Of a stretch of DNA of 24,130 nucleotides, positions 22,184 to 24,130 are shown one piece after another. This DNA comes from Gemmatimonas sp. (GTDB lineage: Bacteria > Gemmatimonadota > Gemmatimonadetes > Gemmatimonadales > Gemmatimonadaceae). A program made the translations under genes and the position numbers. The stretch is from NCBI RefSeq assembly GCF_031426495.1, contig NZ_JANPLK010000020.1, forward strand, positions 1 through 24,130. The letters are read 5' to 3'. How positions within the stretch are numbered: position 1 is the first letter of the stretch; each line of letters begins with the position of its first letter. Under the pieces are notes generated by a model. The model was not told where the DNA came from, searched no databases, and saw only the letters and a list, made by a program, of their open reading frames with translations.

Positions 22184-22747
22184 ATGACTCATTACATGGA
22201 CTTTCGCGTGCTACGCGATCCGGACTTTCCGGAGCACCAGTTGCTCGCGTCGCTCTACTCTAAGCTGCATCGAGTCTTGGTCGGTCGCACAACTATCCAG
22301 ATCGCCGTCAGCTTTCCTGGCTACACGCTAGCGCCACCGCAGCTTGGGGATCGGCTTCGATGCATTGGTACCCCGCCGGATCTCGCGTCACTGGTGGCAT
22401 TGGATTGGCTCGGCGGGATGCGCTCATTCGTAGCCGCTAGCACGGTAAGCGAGGTGCCGGTGCAGGCCACGTATCGGTCGCTCCGGCGTGTCCAAGCGAA
22501 GAGTAATCCTGAGCGACTGCGACGCCGTCAGATGCGTCGTCACGGCATCACGACAGAGGAGGCCCGCCAGCGGATCCCTGATGCGGGCGCCGAACGACTT
22601 CGCTTGCCATTCCTCCAGTTGTCAAGTTCGAGTACGGGGCAGCATTTCAGGCTCTTTCTGAAGCTCGGACCAGCCGAGTCGGCACCGGTTCCAGGCAGCT
22701 TTAATGCATTTGGCCTGAGTTCAACGGCGACGATTCCGGTTTTTTGA
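22184..22747 (+). CDS. cas6f: CRISPR repeat endoribonuclease Cas6f (Csy4)
   Basis: A 187-residue ribonuclease, the same length as P. aeruginosa Csy4, which cuts the repeat RNA at the 3' base of its hairpin and stays bound to it. His29, the catalytic base, and Ser148 fall at the reference numbers. Arg102 and Gln104 (in RRVQ), which read the base of the stem, are also in place, followed by the arginine-rich helix ERLRRRQMRRH (110-120) that fits the RNA major groove. At position 176 a Phe replaces the reference Tyr176 (NAFGLSSTATIPVF). It is the last gene of the csy operon, 130 bases before the first repeat, so leader and cas6f are adjacent. Confidence 0.96.
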   Translation: MTHYMDFRVLRDPDFPEHQLLASLYSKLHRVLVGRTTIQIAVSFPGYTLAPPQLGDRLRCIGTPPDLASLVALDWLGGMRSFVAASTVSEVPVQATYRSLRRVQAKSNPERLRRRQMRRHGITTEEARQRIPDAGAERLRLPFLQLSSSSTGQHFRLFLKLGPAESAPVPGSFNAFGLSSTATIPVF

Positions 22748-22877
22748 CCCTTTTCATAGTCGCCGTCGCAAGTTGTTGATTCTTCAGTCGATTCAGACGC
22801 ATGCTGAAGTTTGGGTCCGTCGCGTCTCAGGCAACATAAGGTTTTATTCAGCGGGCACTTAAGTCTCAGAAGCTGTA
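22748..22877 (+). promoter_or_regulatory. CRISPR leader
   Basis: These 130 bases lie between the cas6f stop and the first repeat and are richer in A and T than the genes around them, with TTTTTTGACCC at the cas6f end and AAGGTTTTATTCAG further in. The repeat orientation puts the crRNA 5' handle toward the spacers downstream, so transcription and new spacer insertion are expected from this side. No exact promoter can be assigned. Confidence 0.7.
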
Positions 22878-24105
22878 GTTCACTGCCGCACAGGTAGCTC
22901 AGAAAAACGAGAAAACGACGGCCACCATTTACACGCAGTTCACTGCCGCACAGGTAGCTCAGAAACGGTCGTATAGCCGCCGATCGGCGTCCGAAATGTT
23001 CACTGCCGCACAGGTAGCTCAGAAAAGTGACGGGAACCGCTTGGCTGGCCTCGACTCGTTCACTGCCGCACAGGTAGCTCAGAAACACACAGAAGACATT
23101 GCAATGGCGATTCCGATGTTCACTGCCGCACAGGTAGCTCAGAAAATCCCCGCCATGACGCAATCCGTGATGAAGTCGTTCACTGCCGCACAGGTAGCTC
23201 AGAAATTGCCGCCGATCTTCGCACGCGGGCACGTGGAGTTCACTGCCGCACAGGTAGCTCAGAAATACGCGATCGGATCGGGGGAGGTGGATCTCTCGTT
23301 CACTGCCGCACAGGTAGCTCAGAAAACTTCGACGTTCGCCTTCAGCAGCTCCACCGTGTTCACTGCCGCACAGGTAGCTCAGAAAAGTCGTAGCCGAAGC
23401 CGACATGCGAACGCGCAGTTCACTGCCGCACAGGTAGCTCAGAAATCGATGAACCAGTTCGACACGCTGACGAGCAAGTTCACTGCCGCACAGGTAGCTC
23501 AGAAAACCGCCGCGATTCTCTCCACCGATCAACCGAAGTTCACTGCCGCACAGGTAGCTCAGAAAGAAGTGGAATGCGCCTCGACTGACCGGAATGAGTT
23601 CACTGCCGCACAGGTAGCTCAGAAAACGTCGATGAGGCTGGACAGGGACTCTGGGGCGTTCACTGCCGCACAGGTAGCTCAGAAATCGACTCGACCCAGC
23701 TCGACGCCTTGGTGAAGGTTCACTGCCGCACAGGTAGCTCAGAAATGATGCCCACACCGTCACGCTATTGTTGCCACGTTCACTGCCGCACAGGTAGCTC
23801 AGAAAGTGTCGCCGCCGCCGCCAACGTCACCATCGCGGTTCACTGCCGCACAGGTAGCTCAGAAATGCAGCGTCGCCGCTTCTGTCTCGAGCTTCAAGTT
23901 CACTGCCGCACAGGTAGCTCAGAAATCAGCGTCCAGCTACGACGCCATGAAGTCCGTGTTCACTGCCGCACAGGTAGCTCAGAAAGCGGCACCGAACAGC
24001 AAGCGATGGCGGCCGAAGTTCACTGCCGCACAGGTAGCTCAGAAAGTTCAGCCCGTTATTGCCGTTGACCGCATTGAGTTCACTGCCGCACAGGTAGCTC
24101 AGAAA
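22878..24105 (+). CRISPR. Type I-F CRISPR array, 21 identical repeats and 20 complete spacers
   Basis: Repeats of 28 bases recur every 60 bases at 22878, 22938 and so on to 24078, all identical, with twenty 32-base spacers. Each repeat runs GTTCA, stem CTGCC, loop GCACA, stem GGTAG, handle CTCAGAAA, the I-F layout. The stem contains one G-U wobble where reference repeats have G-C (GGCAG). Cas6f cleavage after GGTAG would leave the 8-base CTCAGAAA handle, giving crRNAs of 60 bases. The last repeat is perfect and 25 further bases (24106-24130) look like the next spacer, so the array probably continues past the window. Spacers differ from each other; their targets cannot be found without a search. 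Confidence 0.99.
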
Positions 24106-24130
24106 AGAGGGCTCATCATGCGCCCATCTC

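Noticed and set aside
22540..23763. A 407-residue minus-strand frame with 9-residue repeats, and two plus-strand frames (22996-23715 and 23709-24068) with similar repeats.
   Set aside because: The 60-base repeat period is a multiple of three, so the identical CRISPR repeats translate into a peptide repeat. These frames are artefacts of the array, not proteins.

Overview
The window is a GC-rich bacterial chromosome segment. It carries ordinary metabolic genes on the left (about 1-13.9 kb) and a complete type I-F CRISPR-Cas locus on the right (about 13.9-24.1 kb). Secreted proteins with signal peptides, a glgA/glgC pair, an ECF42-type sigma factor with its DGPF partner and GTG/TTG starts fit a GC-rich Gram-negative. 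A gemmatimonad is my guess from the style of the genes, but the sequence alone does not prove it. Type I-F is best known from Gammaproteobacteria, so the locus may have been acquired by transfer.

Left part. Bases 1-141 encode the C-terminus of an IS630-like transposase, abutting a truncated small lipoprotein gene. An MFS transporter (-) and an AlbA/GHKL-type ATP-binding protein (+) diverge around an AT-rich inverted repeat. A leftward gene string follows: glgA, a DUF1028 secreted protein, a YbhB/PEBP secreted protein and a threonine/serine dehydratase, the last two junctions being ATGA and GTGA overlaps. glgC diverges from glgA. Next come a DGPF protein with an ECF42 sigma factor (-), a repeat-bearing intergenic region, a TIGR04076-like protein with an aldo/keto reductase (-), and an NhaC-type antiporter (+).

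Right part. cas1 and the cas2-3 fusion overlap by GTGA. After a 339-base gap come csy1, csy2, csy3 and cas6f, a leader, and 21 identical 28-base repeats with 32-base spacers, running to the edge of the window.

The most interesting element is in the cas2-3/csy1 gap. The minus strand carries a degenerate two-repeat mini-array. The first pseudo-repeat keeps the exact 8-base crRNA handle of the real array. The second has a fully paired Cas6f-type hairpin. The 26-base spacer between them is exactly 6 shorter than the normal 32. This spacer matches a site about 55 bases away, 15 of the first 17 positions, next to a CC PAM. The site overlies a predicted plus-strand promoter leading toward csy1. This is the architecture of a CreA-type guide, which directs the Cascade complex to repress a promoter. 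The repressed unit could be a CreT toxin hidden in the gap (CreTA addiction module) or the csy operon itself (CreR-type autorepression). I consider the guide and target well supported, and the identity of the repressed gene open.
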